A stretch of DNA of 22,060 bases from the NCBI GenBank assembly GCA_035286785.1, contig DATECS010000021.1, positions 1 to 22,060 on the forward strand, written 5' to 3'. The DNA is from UBA11386 sp035286785 (GTDB lineage Bacteria; Planctomycetota; Planctomycetia; Pirellulales; Thermoguttaceae). Below, in pieces: positions 1 to 7,437 of this stretch. How positions within the stretch are numbered: position 1 is the first letter of the stretch; each line of letters starts with the position of its first letter. Under the pieces are notes generated by a model. The model worked only from the letters and a program-made list of their open reading frames with translations, was not told the DNA's origin and made no database searches. The translations under genes were made by a program, and so were the position numbers.

Positions 1-129
1 ACGCTTCAACAACGGATTCGAGCTTGGTCGGACGACGTCAACGACACGCAGCGCGGCGTCGATTGGCAAATGAAAATCCACGATGCCCGCTGCAAACTGA
101 AATCAGTATATCCCAAAATACAGCTGTGA
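1..129 (+). CDS. IS630-family transposase, C-terminal fragment (5' end outside window)
   Basis: Frame 1 is open from the first base to a TGA at 127-129 and encodes 42 residues. It contains the segments GVDWQMKIHDARCKL and VYPKIQ. The pattern (x)VDW(Q/R)...(D)DAR.KL..LYP.I at the extreme C-terminus is typical of the DDE-type IS630/Tc1-like transposases common in planctomycetes. The catalytic DDE residues would lie upstream, outside the window, so I cannot tell whether the element is intact or broken. No other gene is seen in the 460 bases that follow. The family assignment is from remembered family patterns and is fairly secure; activity is unknown. Confidence 0.7.
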   Translation, partial: TLQQRIRAWSDDVNDTQRGVDWQMKIHDARCKLKSVYPKIQL

Positions 130-592
130 CAAAGCACTAGACCGATATCGACTCTATCGTCGCAACGGCCTGGAACTGGTTCAAAACCCATCCCGAAGGG
201 TATCGAAGCTAATAATGTAGGCCGGGCCGCAACCTTGAGACTTGCGTGATGGGGTTGGGTATAGGAAGTGGTAGTGGTTTCATCCACGATTGTCGTGGTA
301 CCCCCTTCGGTTCAGTCACGCAGTTTCATTGCGTAAATTCTTACCGAATAGTAGACTGAGGCCTGTGAGGTAGCGTTCTATAAATGGCGTCAGCCTTCGG
401 TCAGGCTAAGCCACCGAGACACCGGATCGAGGCCGGCTGGATGGTCGAAAAAGTTGGTGCCGTTTAGGAGCATTACGCGGCAACGCCGAGACGTGACCTT
501 GTTACGGAGAAGAACTCGCTGCTCCTGCTCCATCGGTGTCCGGGCAAGAATAGTGGTCATGAGCCGCCAGACCACCCTAAGGAAGTATTTCC
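130..592. other. Gene-free leader between transposase end and hydrogenase operon
   Basis: No convincing coding region is seen. The stretch presumably holds the right end of the IS630-like element (terminal repeat not identifiable without the left end) and the promoter of the hydrogenase operon. A small hairpin AGCCT-TCGGTC-AGGCT lies at 392-407. A TATAAA hexamer at 379-384 could be a -10 box, but no good -35 box sits at the right distance. No clear FNR/CRP-type site was found. Confidence 0.5.
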
Positions 593-1633
593 ATGTTATT
601 CAAGATCTTGAGCAAGCAAGCCTTTCGCTCGTTGGTCGAGATCACCTTGGAGTCGGTCGAGACGATTGCTCCCCGTCGGGTTGGGACCAACGCCCGGGGC
701 GAGCCGATCCATCAGTTTCTTCCCATCGGTTCGTTTGACGAGATGGATCTCGATTACCGATGCACGGAGTATTCGGCCAAGACGTACTTTTTGCCCTATC
801 GCGAGAAGCTGTGTACCTTCCGTTTCGACGAAGGCGACTGGCAACAGGAGATCGCCTATCGGATACAGTCTCGCGCGATCATTGGATTGCACGCCCATGA
901 TATCAACGCCCTGTTGAAGCTCGACGAAGTGTTCACCAAGAGCCGGTTTCCGTGGCCCTATTACATTTCACGGCGAAAAAACACGTTTATCGTCGGCATC
1001 GACCACTTCCCGTTGGCGGACGAGTTCACCCAATCGGTCGGCGCGGACGTTGTCACGCAGGGATTCGATCTGTTCCTGACCGACCTGGGAGATCGCTATT
1101 TCGTGGCGGTCGATTCGGACAGGGGTTTTCAACTACTCAACGAGGTCGGCGCCCGCGAAGTCGCGGACGACGACGCGCAGGCGTACAAGGATGTACGTCG
1201 GCGTATCCGCGATAGTTTTCAAACGAAAATCAACGTCGGCAACCTGCCCAATCTACTTGACCTCGAATTCACCTCGGAAGTGTGGAAGAAATGGGGCAAA
1301 AAGTGCCTCAGTTGCGGCAGTTGCGCCATGGTCTGTCCGACGTGCTACTGCCACGGCGTTACCGAGGAAGTCTCGATGGACTTCCGCGAGTCCCGAAAAA
1401 TCAAGCAGCTTTATTCGTGCAACCTGCTCGATTTTGCCCGGGTCGCCGGCGGTCACAATTTCCGGCCCGATTCGGAAACCCGGCTGAAATACCGCTACTA
1501 TCATCAGCATCGCGGATTCATGGAGGATTACAACCAGCCGAAATGCGTCGGTTGTGGACGGTGTGGCCGGGTGTGTCTGGCGGGCATCAATCCCCCGGCG
1601 GTTATCCGCGACCTCTACGAGGAGAACGCATGA
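593..1633 (+). CDS. hydB: Group 3b [NiFe] hydrogenase / sulfhydrogenase beta subunit (4Fe-4S protein)
   Basis: This 346-residue protein is the iron-sulfur electron-transfer subunit that links the hydrogenase module to the flavin subunit. Two 4Fe-4S ferredoxin motifs lie in the C-terminal third: C238-x2-C241-x2-C244-x3-C248 followed by C251 and C253, then C318-x2-C321-x2-C324-x3-C328. Between them is the family signature GGHNFR and an arginine/tyrosine-rich RYYH stretch shared with HydB and anaerobic sulfite reductase subunit A (AsrA). The start ATG has an AAGGAAG ribosome site at 579-585. The stop overlaps the next start in ATGA. In the second cluster the usual Pro after the fourth Cys is Leu (CLAG). 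AsrA of a sulfite reductase is the main alternative, but the adjacent hydrogenase subunits make HydB much more likely. Confidence 0.9.
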   Translation: MLFKILSKQAFRSLVEITLESVETIAPRRVGTNARGEPIHQFLPIGSFDEMDLDYRCTEYSAKTYFLPYREKLCTFRFDEGDWQQEIAYRIQSRAIIGLHAHDINALLKLDEVFTKSRFPWPYYISRRKNTFIVGIDHFPLADEFTQSVGADVVTQGFDLFLTDLGDRYFVAVDSDRGFQLLNEVGAREVADDDAQAYKDVRRRIRDSFQTKINVGNLPNLLDLEFTSEVWKKWGKKCLSCGSCAMVCPTCYCHGVTEEVSMDFRESRKIKQLYSCNLLDFARVAGGHNFRPDSETRLKYRYYHQHRGFMEDYNQPKCVGCGRCGRVCLAGINPPAVIRDLYEENA

Positions 1634-2544
1634 TGGGTGTCTTTCCGCATCGGCCGTTCGACGTGCGTCAAGAGAGCGAAATGCTCCAGCCGCTCGACTT
1701 CAACCACTGGGCCCGGCTCAAGCCCGTGGCCAAGGTGTTCAAGGCCGAAATCACCAACGCGATTCGTCTGACCGCGACCGAAAAACTTTTTCACGTGCGG
1801 ATTCACGACGACGCCGAGCGTCAACGATTCTCGTTCCTGCCCGGCCAATTCGTCATGGTCGAAGTGCCGGGCTACGGCGAAGTGCCCATCTCGATCGCCA
1901 GCTCGATGTCGAACAAGGGCTATTTCGAGCTATGCATCCGCGACTCGGGCACGGTCACTCACGCCCTGCACCAGGCCCAGCGCGGCGCGAAAGTCGGCAT
2001 CCGCGGCCCCTTCGGCACGCACTTTCCCATGGAGCGAATGCAAGGCCACTCGATCCTGTTGATCGCCGGCGGTCTGGGTCTCGCTCCGCTGCGGTCGCCC
2101 GTCTATTACGCCACCGAGAATCGGGCCGCGTTCAAGCAAGTTCACATCCTTTACGGCACGCGAAATCCCGGCCAGTTGCTGTTCGACTACCAGTACGAAT
2201 CGTGGCGGCGGATCGACGACGTTAATATCCAGATCATTGTCGAGCAGCCCGACGAGTCGTGGAAGGGACCGGTCGGTATTATCACTCAATTGTTGGACAA
2301 CGTGCGGGTCGACCCGAACGACACGTTCGCCATTGTCTGCGGTCCGCCGGCCATGTTCAAGTTCGTCTGCGACCGGCTTCATGCGATGGGCATTCCGATG
2401 GACCGGATGTTCGTTTCGCTCGAACGACGCATGCACTGCGGCATGGGCAAATGCTGCCGTTGCAACGTCGGCGACACCTACACATGCACCGATGGGCCGG
2501 TGTTCGACTACTGGTCGGTCATCAATCTGAAGGAAGCCATCTGA
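1630..2544 (+). CDS. hydG: Group 3b [NiFe] hydrogenase / sulfhydrogenase gamma subunit (FAD/NAD(P)-binding, 2Fe-2S)
   Basis: This 304-residue protein belongs to the ferredoxin-NADP reductase / dihydroorotate dehydrogenase electron-transfer family. It passes electrons between the Fe-S subunits and NAD(P). The FAD-binding barrel contains PGQFVMVEVPG (71-81) and the flavin motif GEVPISIAS (83-91). The nucleotide-binding half contains AGGLGLAPLRSP (146-157) and CGPPAMF (237-243). The C-terminus carries the DHODB-type 2Fe-2S site C270-x4-C275-x2-C278-x7-C286. The first ATG (1630) overlaps the hydB stop. A second ATG at 1633 is better spaced from GAGGAG at 1619-1624 and may be the real start. Choice between NAD and NADP cannot be made from sequence by eye. 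Confidence 0.92.
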   Translation: MMGVFPHRPFDVRQESEMLQPLDFNHWARLKPVAKVFKAEITNAIRLTATEKLFHVRIHDDAERQRFSFLPGQFVMVEVPGYGEVPISIASSMSNKGYFELCIRDSGTVTHALHQAQRGAKVGIRGPFGTHFPMERMQGHSILLIAGGLGLAPLRSPVYYATENRAAFKQVHILYGTRNPGQLLFDYQYESWRRIDDVNIQIIVEQPDESWKGPVGIITQLLDNVRVDPNDTFAIVCGPPAMFKFVCDRLHAMGIPMDRMFVSLERRMHCGMGKCCRCNVGDTYTCTDGPVFDYWSVINLKEAI

Positions 2545-3296
2545 TGAAGCACCTGGGCATCGAAAAGAAACACCCGCGAATCGGGGTGTTCGACTTCACC
2601 GGATGCGAAGGTTGCCAACTCCAGTTGGCCAACAAGGAAGAGACGCTCGGGGCGTTTCTCGCGGCGATCGAGGTGGTCAACTTCCGCGAGATCTCCTCCG
2701 ACCACGGCGACGACTACGACGTGGCGTTCGTCGACGGGGCCGTCAGCCGGGCGGACGAGGTCGAGCGGCTCCAGGCGATTCGCCGTCGGGCCAAACTACT
2801 GGTCGCCTTGGGAAGCTGCGCATGCTTCGGCGGAGTGAACCGGCTAAAGAACGCCTATGACCTGGACGAGGCCAATCGCGAGGTTTACGGCGATTGTCCG
2901 AAGCAGACGATGCCCACGCGATCGGTGAAAGAAGTCGTGGCTGTCGATCTCGAATTGCCCGGTTGTCCCGTGAACAAGGACGAAATCGAGCGGGTCGTGC
3001 AGCATCTGGTTTGGGACTTGCCGCTTCCGACCTACGCCTATCCGGTTTGCCTGGAGTGCAAACAGCGTTACACGGTCTGCCGGTTCGACCTGGGCGAGTT
3101 GTGTCTTGGTCCGATCACCCGGGCCGGTTGCGGGGCACCCTGTCCCGCGGGCGGCCTGGGATGCTGGGGCTGTCGCGGCCCGGCCGAAGCGCCCAACTAC
3201 GAGGAGTTCTTCACGTTGACCAAGGAGAAAGGCTTCGACGATCGGGAAGTCAAGGAGCGGCTCGATTTCTTCGGCGGATTCGAGGGGGTGCGATGA
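2544..3296 (+). CDS. hydD: Group 3b [NiFe] hydrogenase small (delta) subunit
   Basis: This 250-residue subunit carries the Fe-S relay from the NiFe site. The proximal cluster ligands are visible as C21-x2-C24 (GCEGCQ), C92 in GSCA and C141 in PGCP. Eight further cysteines (169, 172, 179, 187, 196, 200, 207, 210) could bind two more 4Fe-4S clusters. There is no Tat signal or membrane anchor, so the enzyme is cytoplasmic, consistent with group 3. The start overlaps the hydG stop (ATGA), with AAGGAAG just upstream at 2530-2536. An F420-nonreducing hydrogenase small subunit is the closest alternative, but the beta/gamma partners point to group 3b. Confidence 0.92.
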   Translation: MKHLGIEKKHPRIGVFDFTGCEGCQLQLANKEETLGAFLAAIEVVNFREISSDHGDDYDVAFVDGAVSRADEVERLQAIRRRAKLLVALGSCACFGGVNRLKNAYDLDEANREVYGDCPKQTMPTRSVKEVVAVDLELPGCPVNKDEIERVVQHLVWDLPLPTYAYPVCLECKQRYTVCRFDLGELCLGPITRAGCGAPCPAGGLGCWGCRGPAEAPNYEEFFTLTKEKGFDDREVKERLDFFGGFEGVR

Positions 3297-4591
3297 ACGA
3301 CTCTGGCGAAAACATCACGAAAGTAAATCTCCACGTCGACGTTCGCCACCTCGCGCGCGTCGAGGGCCACGGCAACATTCGCGTGCGTGTTGTGGACGGC
3401 CAAGTGGTCGAAGCTCGTTGGGACGTTGTCGAAACGCCCCGATTTTTCGAGGTGATGCTCCGCGGCAAGCACTACACGACGGCCGGCATCCTCACGGCGC
3501 GGATCTGCGGCATCTGCTCGATCGGTCACTGCCTGGCCAGCGTCCTAGCGACCGAAAACGCCTTTGGCCTCGTCGTTCCCGAGGCGGCCGAGCGTCTGCG
3601 GCTCTTGGCCAAACACGGCGAGACACTGCAAAGCCACTTGCTTCACTTGTTCTTCCTGGCCGCGCCCGACTTTCTTGGACTTCCCAGTGCGATCCCACTG
3701 GCCGAATTAAACCCGGGCGTGTTCGGCGTCGCCGTGCGTCTGAAGAAAATGGCTAACGATTTGTGTGATGTCGTGGCGGGCCGCGCGACGCATCCCGTCT
3801 CGATCCAGGTCGGCGGCATGGCCCGAATGCCGCAAAAACACTTGTTGGCCGATCTGAAATCCCGATTGGAACGATCGGCCGACGACCTGCGTGCCGCGGT
3901 CGAGCTGGTCAAAACGTTCACCATTCCGCCGTTTGTGCGCGAAACGGAATTCGTGTCGCTCCACGGCGATGGCGACTATCCATTTCTCGGTCGCCATGTG
4001 GTTTCAACCGACGGCATTACTCGCGACGTGACGGACTACCGCGCCCTGACCAAGGAATACGTGACCGAGGAAAACACGTCGAAATGGTGTAAACTTTCTC
4101 GCGACTCGTTCGCCGTCGGCGCGCTGGCCCGGCTGAACAACAACTATGACCAACTCGACCCCAAGGCAAAAGCCGTGGCTGCCGAGTTTGGGCTGGCGCC
4201 GGTATGCCACAATCCGTTCATGAACAACGTCGCGCAATTGGTCGAGTGCGTACAGGTGGTGTATGACTCGATTCGGCTCATCGACGAACTACTTGACGGC
4301 GGCGACGACCCCACCATGATCCCCGTCGCTCCGAGAGCCGGGCGAGGCGTCGCGGCAGTCGAAGTCCCGCGGGGAATTCTCTATCACGACTACGAATACG
4401 ACCACGAAGGCCGCATCGTCCGGGCCAACTGCATCATCCCGACCACGCAGAACAACGCCAACATCCACCATGATCTCCGGGCCCTGGCCGGGCAGTTCGT
4501 CGTCGAGGGCATGACCGACCAGCAGCTCGAGCGTCTCTGCTCGATGCTCGTTCGGTCCTACGACCCATGCATCTCGTGCTCCGTGCACTAA
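3293..4591 (+). CDS. hydA: Group 3b [NiFe] hydrogenase large (alpha) subunit, catalytic
   Basis: This 432-residue catalytic subunit binds the NiFe(CN)2CO centre through two CxxC pairs. The L1 motif RICGICSIGHC has C72, C75 and H79. The L2 motif DPCISCSVH has C426 and C429. The N-terminal RVEGHGN motif is typical. The protein ends exactly at the histidine of L2. Most large subunits carry a short C-terminal extension cut off by a maturation endopeptidase after nickel insertion, but here none is encoded. No hyp maturation genes are in the window, so they must be elsewhere. The start overlaps hydD in ATGA and GAGGGGGTG precedes it. The order hydB-hydG-hydD-hydA matches the Pyrococcus sulfhydrogenase operon. 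Confidence 0.94.
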   Translation: MNDSGENITKVNLHVDVRHLARVEGHGNIRVRVVDGQVVEARWDVVETPRFFEVMLRGKHYTTAGILTARICGICSIGHCLASVLATENAFGLVVPEAAERLRLLAKHGETLQSHLLHLFFLAAPDFLGLPSAIPLAELNPGVFGVAVRLKKMANDLCDVVAGRATHPVSIQVGGMARMPQKHLLADLKSRLERSADDLRAAVELVKTFTIPPFVRETEFVSLHGDGDYPFLGRHVVSTDGITRDVTDYRALTKEYVTEENTSKWCKLSRDSFAVGALARLNNNYDQLDPKAKAVAAEFGLAPVCHNPFMNNVAQLVECVQVVYDSIRLIDELLDGGDDPTMIPVAPRAGRGVAAVEVPRGILYHDYEYDHEGRIVRANCIIPTTQNNANIHHDLRALAGQFVVEGMTDQQLERLCSMLVRSYDPCISCSVH

Positions 4592-4654
4592 ATGTAGAGT
4601 GGGCACTGCCCACCAAGGCACAAGTTCTTGTGGTGGGCAGTGCCCACCCTACAT
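4592..4654. repeat. REP-like palindrome after the hydrogenase operon
   Basis: The two 23-base arms, 4592-4614 and 4632-4654, are inverted copies with a single mismatch, separated by 17 bases. Each arm contains its own smaller palindrome around GGGCACTGCCC or GGGCAGTGCCC. It begins immediately after the hydA stop, so RNA from the operon would fold into a very stable hairpin that could stop transcription or protect the 3' end. Double palindromes of this type resemble RAYT-linked REP/BIME elements. No second copy was noticed in the window. Confidence 0.75.
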
Positions 4655-5259
4655 CTCGCGTCAACGGTTTTGAAACACAGGATCGAGTGGACGAGCAAAT
4701 CGCCCACCATTCACGCTGCCCTCGCGTGCTTTTAAACACGCTCTGGGACACGGCGCCACAGTCACGCCCCCCTGGAGGGTGGCTGTATTGACATGCCACC
4801 CCCAAGAGCTACACTTGCCAAGAAGCGGTGACCGTTCTGCACCATGATATTCTCTTCAGTGCCCGCTTGGTTTTACCCAAGAATTCTCCGCTCGCCTCCA
4901 TGGGAGGTGTGCGTAAACGTTGCGTACTTTCGGGGGTTAGTAGCGCTTCTCTGGGAAACTATTGCGGAGGGTGACGCCATCATGCACAGCAGTCTGTCCA
5001 ACGTGTCCGTATTGCGGGCCCATCTTACTACTCGCCGTCCGCGCAAACACGCCTCGGCGTTGAGTGTCCATTTTGCCGATGGTCTTGCGCGTCGCTGGGC
5101 CGGGGCAACGAACCACGCCCGCATCGGGGTATCCTCGCGGCTGTTGTCGCGTGGTAAAATCGCACACGTACGGATAGAATCTCGGACGGAGGAACCGAGC
5201 GGCGACTGACCGTCGGTCGGCCGTTCCTCGTCCAAAAACCACGGAGAAGGAGCGCACCG
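4655..5259. other. Gene-free stretch between hydrogenase operon and peroxiredoxin
   Basis: No coding region here is supported. The open frames present have no family features, no good ribosome site and skewed composition. A promoter-like pair lies at 4788-4815 and is listed separately. A TAAAAT hexamer at 5155-5160 is about 100 bases upstream of the peroxiredoxin start but lacks a convincing -35 box. Confidence 0.45.
4788..4815 (+). promoter_or_regulatory. Possible sigma-70 promoter
   Basis: A consensus TTGACA at 4788-4793 is followed after 16 bases by TACACT (4810-4815), which matches 4 of 6 positions of the -10 box. It would read towards the peroxiredoxin, leaving a leader of more than 430 bases. 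The weak -10 and long leader keep confidence low. Confidence 0.3.
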
Positions 5260-6009
5260 ATGTGTGATTCGTCGTCCAACGCGGGCCACGGCGGTTATCC
5301 TCCGGCGGCCGAGGCGCCTCGGTTTCCCCTGATCGGCGAGCCGGCCCCGGCGTTCCATGCCGTGACCACGCAAGGAGAAATCCACTTCCCACGCGATTTC
5401 GAGGGCCGCTGGGTCATCCTCTTCAGCCACCCGGCCGATTTTACGCCCGTCTGCACCACCGAGTTCATGACTTTCGCCCGGCTGCAGCCCCAGTTCGAGG
5501 CCCTCAACTGCCAGCTTGTGGGCCTGTCGATCGACAGCAACTACAGTCACATCGCGTGGCTCCGCACGATCAAGGAGAAGATCAAGTACAAGGGCATGGA
5601 AGGCGTCGAGGTGACGTTCCCGGTGATCGCCGATCTCAAGATGGAGGTGGCCCGAAAGTACGGCATGATCCAACCCTCGACCGACGACACCCACGCCGTC
5701 CGCGCGGTGTTCATCATCGATCCGGAGGCAAAAATCCGCTCCGTGCTCTATTACCCCATCAGCACGGGCCGCAACTTTCCCGAGTTGCTTCGCATGTTGG
5801 TCGCGTTGCAAACGGCCGACAAATTCGGCGTCGCCACGCCGGCCGACTGGCAGCCCGGCGACGACGTGATTGTCCCGCCGCCCGGCTCGTGCGGCACGGC
5901 CCAAGAGCGAGTCGCGGGCAAAGAGCAAGGATTGAAGTGCCTCGACTGGTTCCTCTGCCTCAAGGAGATGCCGAAGAAAGATCTGAACGTGCCGCCGATG
6001 TGGAAATAG
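5260..6009 (+). CDS. Peroxiredoxin, Prx6/archaeal thioredoxin-peroxidase type
   Basis: This 249-residue thiol peroxidase reduces hydrogen peroxide and organic peroxides in the cytoplasm. The active-site motif is HPADFTPVCTTE, with peroxidatic C65 and conserved P58 and T62. The C-terminal region contains C211 and the pair C227-x5-C233 (CLDWFLC). The same six-residue spacing is seen in the archaeal Prx6-like enzymes such as that of Aeropyrum, where such cysteines act in resolution. It is longer than AhpC-type enzymes, as expected for Prx6. There is no signal peptide. A ribosome site GGAGAAGGAG precedes the ATG. It lies 74 bases upstream of a cytochrome c peroxidase, suggesting a shared role in peroxide defence. 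Confidence 0.9.
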   Translation: MCDSSSNAGHGGYPPAAEAPRFPLIGEPAPAFHAVTTQGEIHFPRDFEGRWVILFSHPADFTPVCTTEFMTFARLQPQFEALNCQLVGLSIDSNYSHIAWLRTIKEKIKYKGMEGVEVTFPVIADLKMEVARKYGMIQPSTDDTHAVRAVFIIDPEAKIRSVLYYPISTGRNFPELLRMLVALQTADKFGVATPADWQPGDDVIVPPPGSCGTAQERVAGKEQGLKCLDWFLCLKEMPKKDLNVPPMWK

Positions 6010-6019
6010 CCCACGCCGT

Positions 6020-6057
6020 GTTTTCTTCTGTTTCGTCTCTTTCGTGGTCAAGAAAAC
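6020..6057. repeat. Inverted repeat between peroxiredoxin and cytochrome c peroxidase
   Basis: GTTTTCTT (6020-6027) and AAGAAAAC (6050-6057) are perfect 8-base inverted copies around a 22-base pyrimidine-rich loop. It starts 10 bases after the peroxiredoxin stop. It could be a weak terminator, an attenuating hairpin or an operator; the stem is A/T-rich and not very stable. Confidence 0.3.
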
Positions 6058-6083
6058 GAACCGTCCAAACGGGAGGTGAAACC

Positions 6084-7436
6084 ATGTATTGCGTGAAGTG
6101 GTTCGGCGGTCGCGGCCGTTCGGGCGTGGCGGCCCTGACGATACTCGTCGCGATGGCGTTAATCGCCGGCGACGTGCCCAAGGACGTGCCCCGCGATGAA
6201 CACGGGGCGGCCCTCGTCAAACATCAAGAGCAAGTGCTCGACCAATTGTTGCCCAAGGAACCCGCCGACGGCGTACCCGCCGGAGTCGATCCCGTCACCT
6301 GGGCCTCGCTAGTTCCCACCGACAACGCGATGACTCCCGAGCGGATCGCCCTGGGCCGCAAGCTCTATTTCGACACGCGGTTGTCGGCCGATGGCACCGT
6401 CTCCTGCGCCACCTGCCACGACACGACCCGGGCGCTGACCGACCAGCGGGCCACGTCGGAGGGAATCCGCAAACAGTTGGGCAAACGCAACGCTCCGACG
6501 ACGGCCAACGCGGCCTTGCTGCACGTGCTGTTCCTCGACGGCCGGTCGCCCACCCTCGAACATCAGGCAAAGGCGCCCATCATCAATCCGGTCGAGATGG
6601 GCATGGCCGACGGCGACGCCGCGGTGGCCGCCATCAAGGACGACGCGGAGTATCAAAAGATGTTCCGCGCGGCCTATGGACGCGACGTGAACTATGAGGA
6701 CGTCGGCCGGGCGATCGCCGCCTTCGAACGGACGTTGGTGTTTTTGGACTCGCCCTTCCGCCGCTTCCTGGCCGGCGACGAAAATGCCATTTCGGCCGAC
6801 GCCAAGGCCGGCTGGGAACTGTTCAACGGCAAGGCCCGCTGCGTGAGCTGTCACCCGATGAGCCCCTCGAATCCGCTGGGCACCGACAACCGTTTCCACA
6901 ACGTCGGCGTGTCGGCCCGGCATCAGGATTTCGAGAAGCTGGCCCGCGAAGCCTTGAAAGCGATGGCCGACGACCCGTCGGAGCAACGGCTCGACGAGCT
7001 GGCCGTGGGCACGGACATGAGCGAATTGGGCCGGTTCATGGTCACCCACAACCGCTCCGAGATCGGCGTGTTTCGCACGCTGCAAATCCTCAACGCAGGC
7101 ATCACCCCGCCCTATATGCACGACGGTTCGATGGAGACCCTTTGGGACGTCATGGACCACTACAATAAGGGCGGCGAGCCCAACCCGTTCCTCGACGGCG
7201 GCATGGAGCCCTTGGCCCTGACCGAGGACGAGATCAATCAGGTCGTGGCCTTTCTCTTCACGCTCACGGACGACCGCTTTGCCGACGAAAACCAGCGGCA
7301 GTTCGCCGAACAAAAAGCGAAGGCCGCCCAAAAACGACCCTTCCGCGACGACGACATGGCGACCCGCCGCACCCTCGGCTTCGAGGACCGCATCAAGGCC
7401 GAAGCGAACGCCGACACGCAGAAAGGAGCGAAGTGA
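6084..7436 (+). CDS. Di-heme cytochrome c peroxidase / MauG-family protein
   Basis: This 450-residue exported protein has two c-type heme motifs, C108-A-T-C111-H112 and C253-V-S-C256-H257, at the spacing usual for bacterial di-heme cytochrome c peroxidases. Family features include GRKLYFDTRLS just before heme 1, the NAPTTANAAL stretch, FLDGRSPTLEHQA, and TPPYMHDGSMETL near the C-terminus, which supplies conserved residues around the second heme. A hydrophobic segment at about 13-29 serves as signal peptide. GGGAGGTG lies directly upstream of the ATG. It probably works outside the cytoplasmic membrane, reducing peroxide with electrons from a small cytochrome, for which the monoheme lipoprotein two genes downstream is a candidate. 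The distinction between peroxidase and MauG-type oxidation cannot be made by eye. Confidence 0.9.
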   Translation: MYCVKWFGGRGRSGVAALTILVAMALIAGDVPKDVPRDEHGAALVKHQEQVLDQLLPKEPADGVPAGVDPVTWASLVPTDNAMTPERIALGRKLYFDTRLSADGTVSCATCHDTTRALTDQRATSEGIRKQLGKRNAPTTANAALLHVLFLDGRSPTLEHQAKAPIINPVEMGMADGDAAVAAIKDDAEYQKMFRAAYGRDVNYEDVGRAIAAFERTLVFLDSPFRRFLAGDENAISADAKAGWELFNGKARCVSCHPMSPSNPLGTDNRFHNVGVSARHQDFEKLAREALKAMADDPSEQRLDELAVGTDMSELGRFMVTHNRSEIGVFRTLQILNAGITPPYMHDGSMETLWDVMDHYNKGGEPNPFLDGGMEPLALTEDEINQVVAFLFTLTDDRFADENQRQFAEQKAKAAQKRPFRDDDMATRRTLGFEDRIKAEANADTQKGAK

Positions 7437-7437
7437 G

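Noticed and set aside
4844..5209. Possible 121-residue protein between the hydrogenase and peroxiredoxin
   Set aside because: No ribosome site, no family features, and Arg-rich composition typical of chance frames in high-GC DNA.
4873..6051. Long open frame on the minus strand across the peroxiredoxin gene
   Set aside because: It is antisense to a clear peroxiredoxin, rich in Arg/Gly/His from the high-GC third positions of the real gene, and shows no family features.
6309..7331. 340-residue minus-strand frame inside the cytochrome c peroxidase gene
   Set aside because: It is a shadow of a gene with both heme motifs; the antisense product has no recognisable domain.
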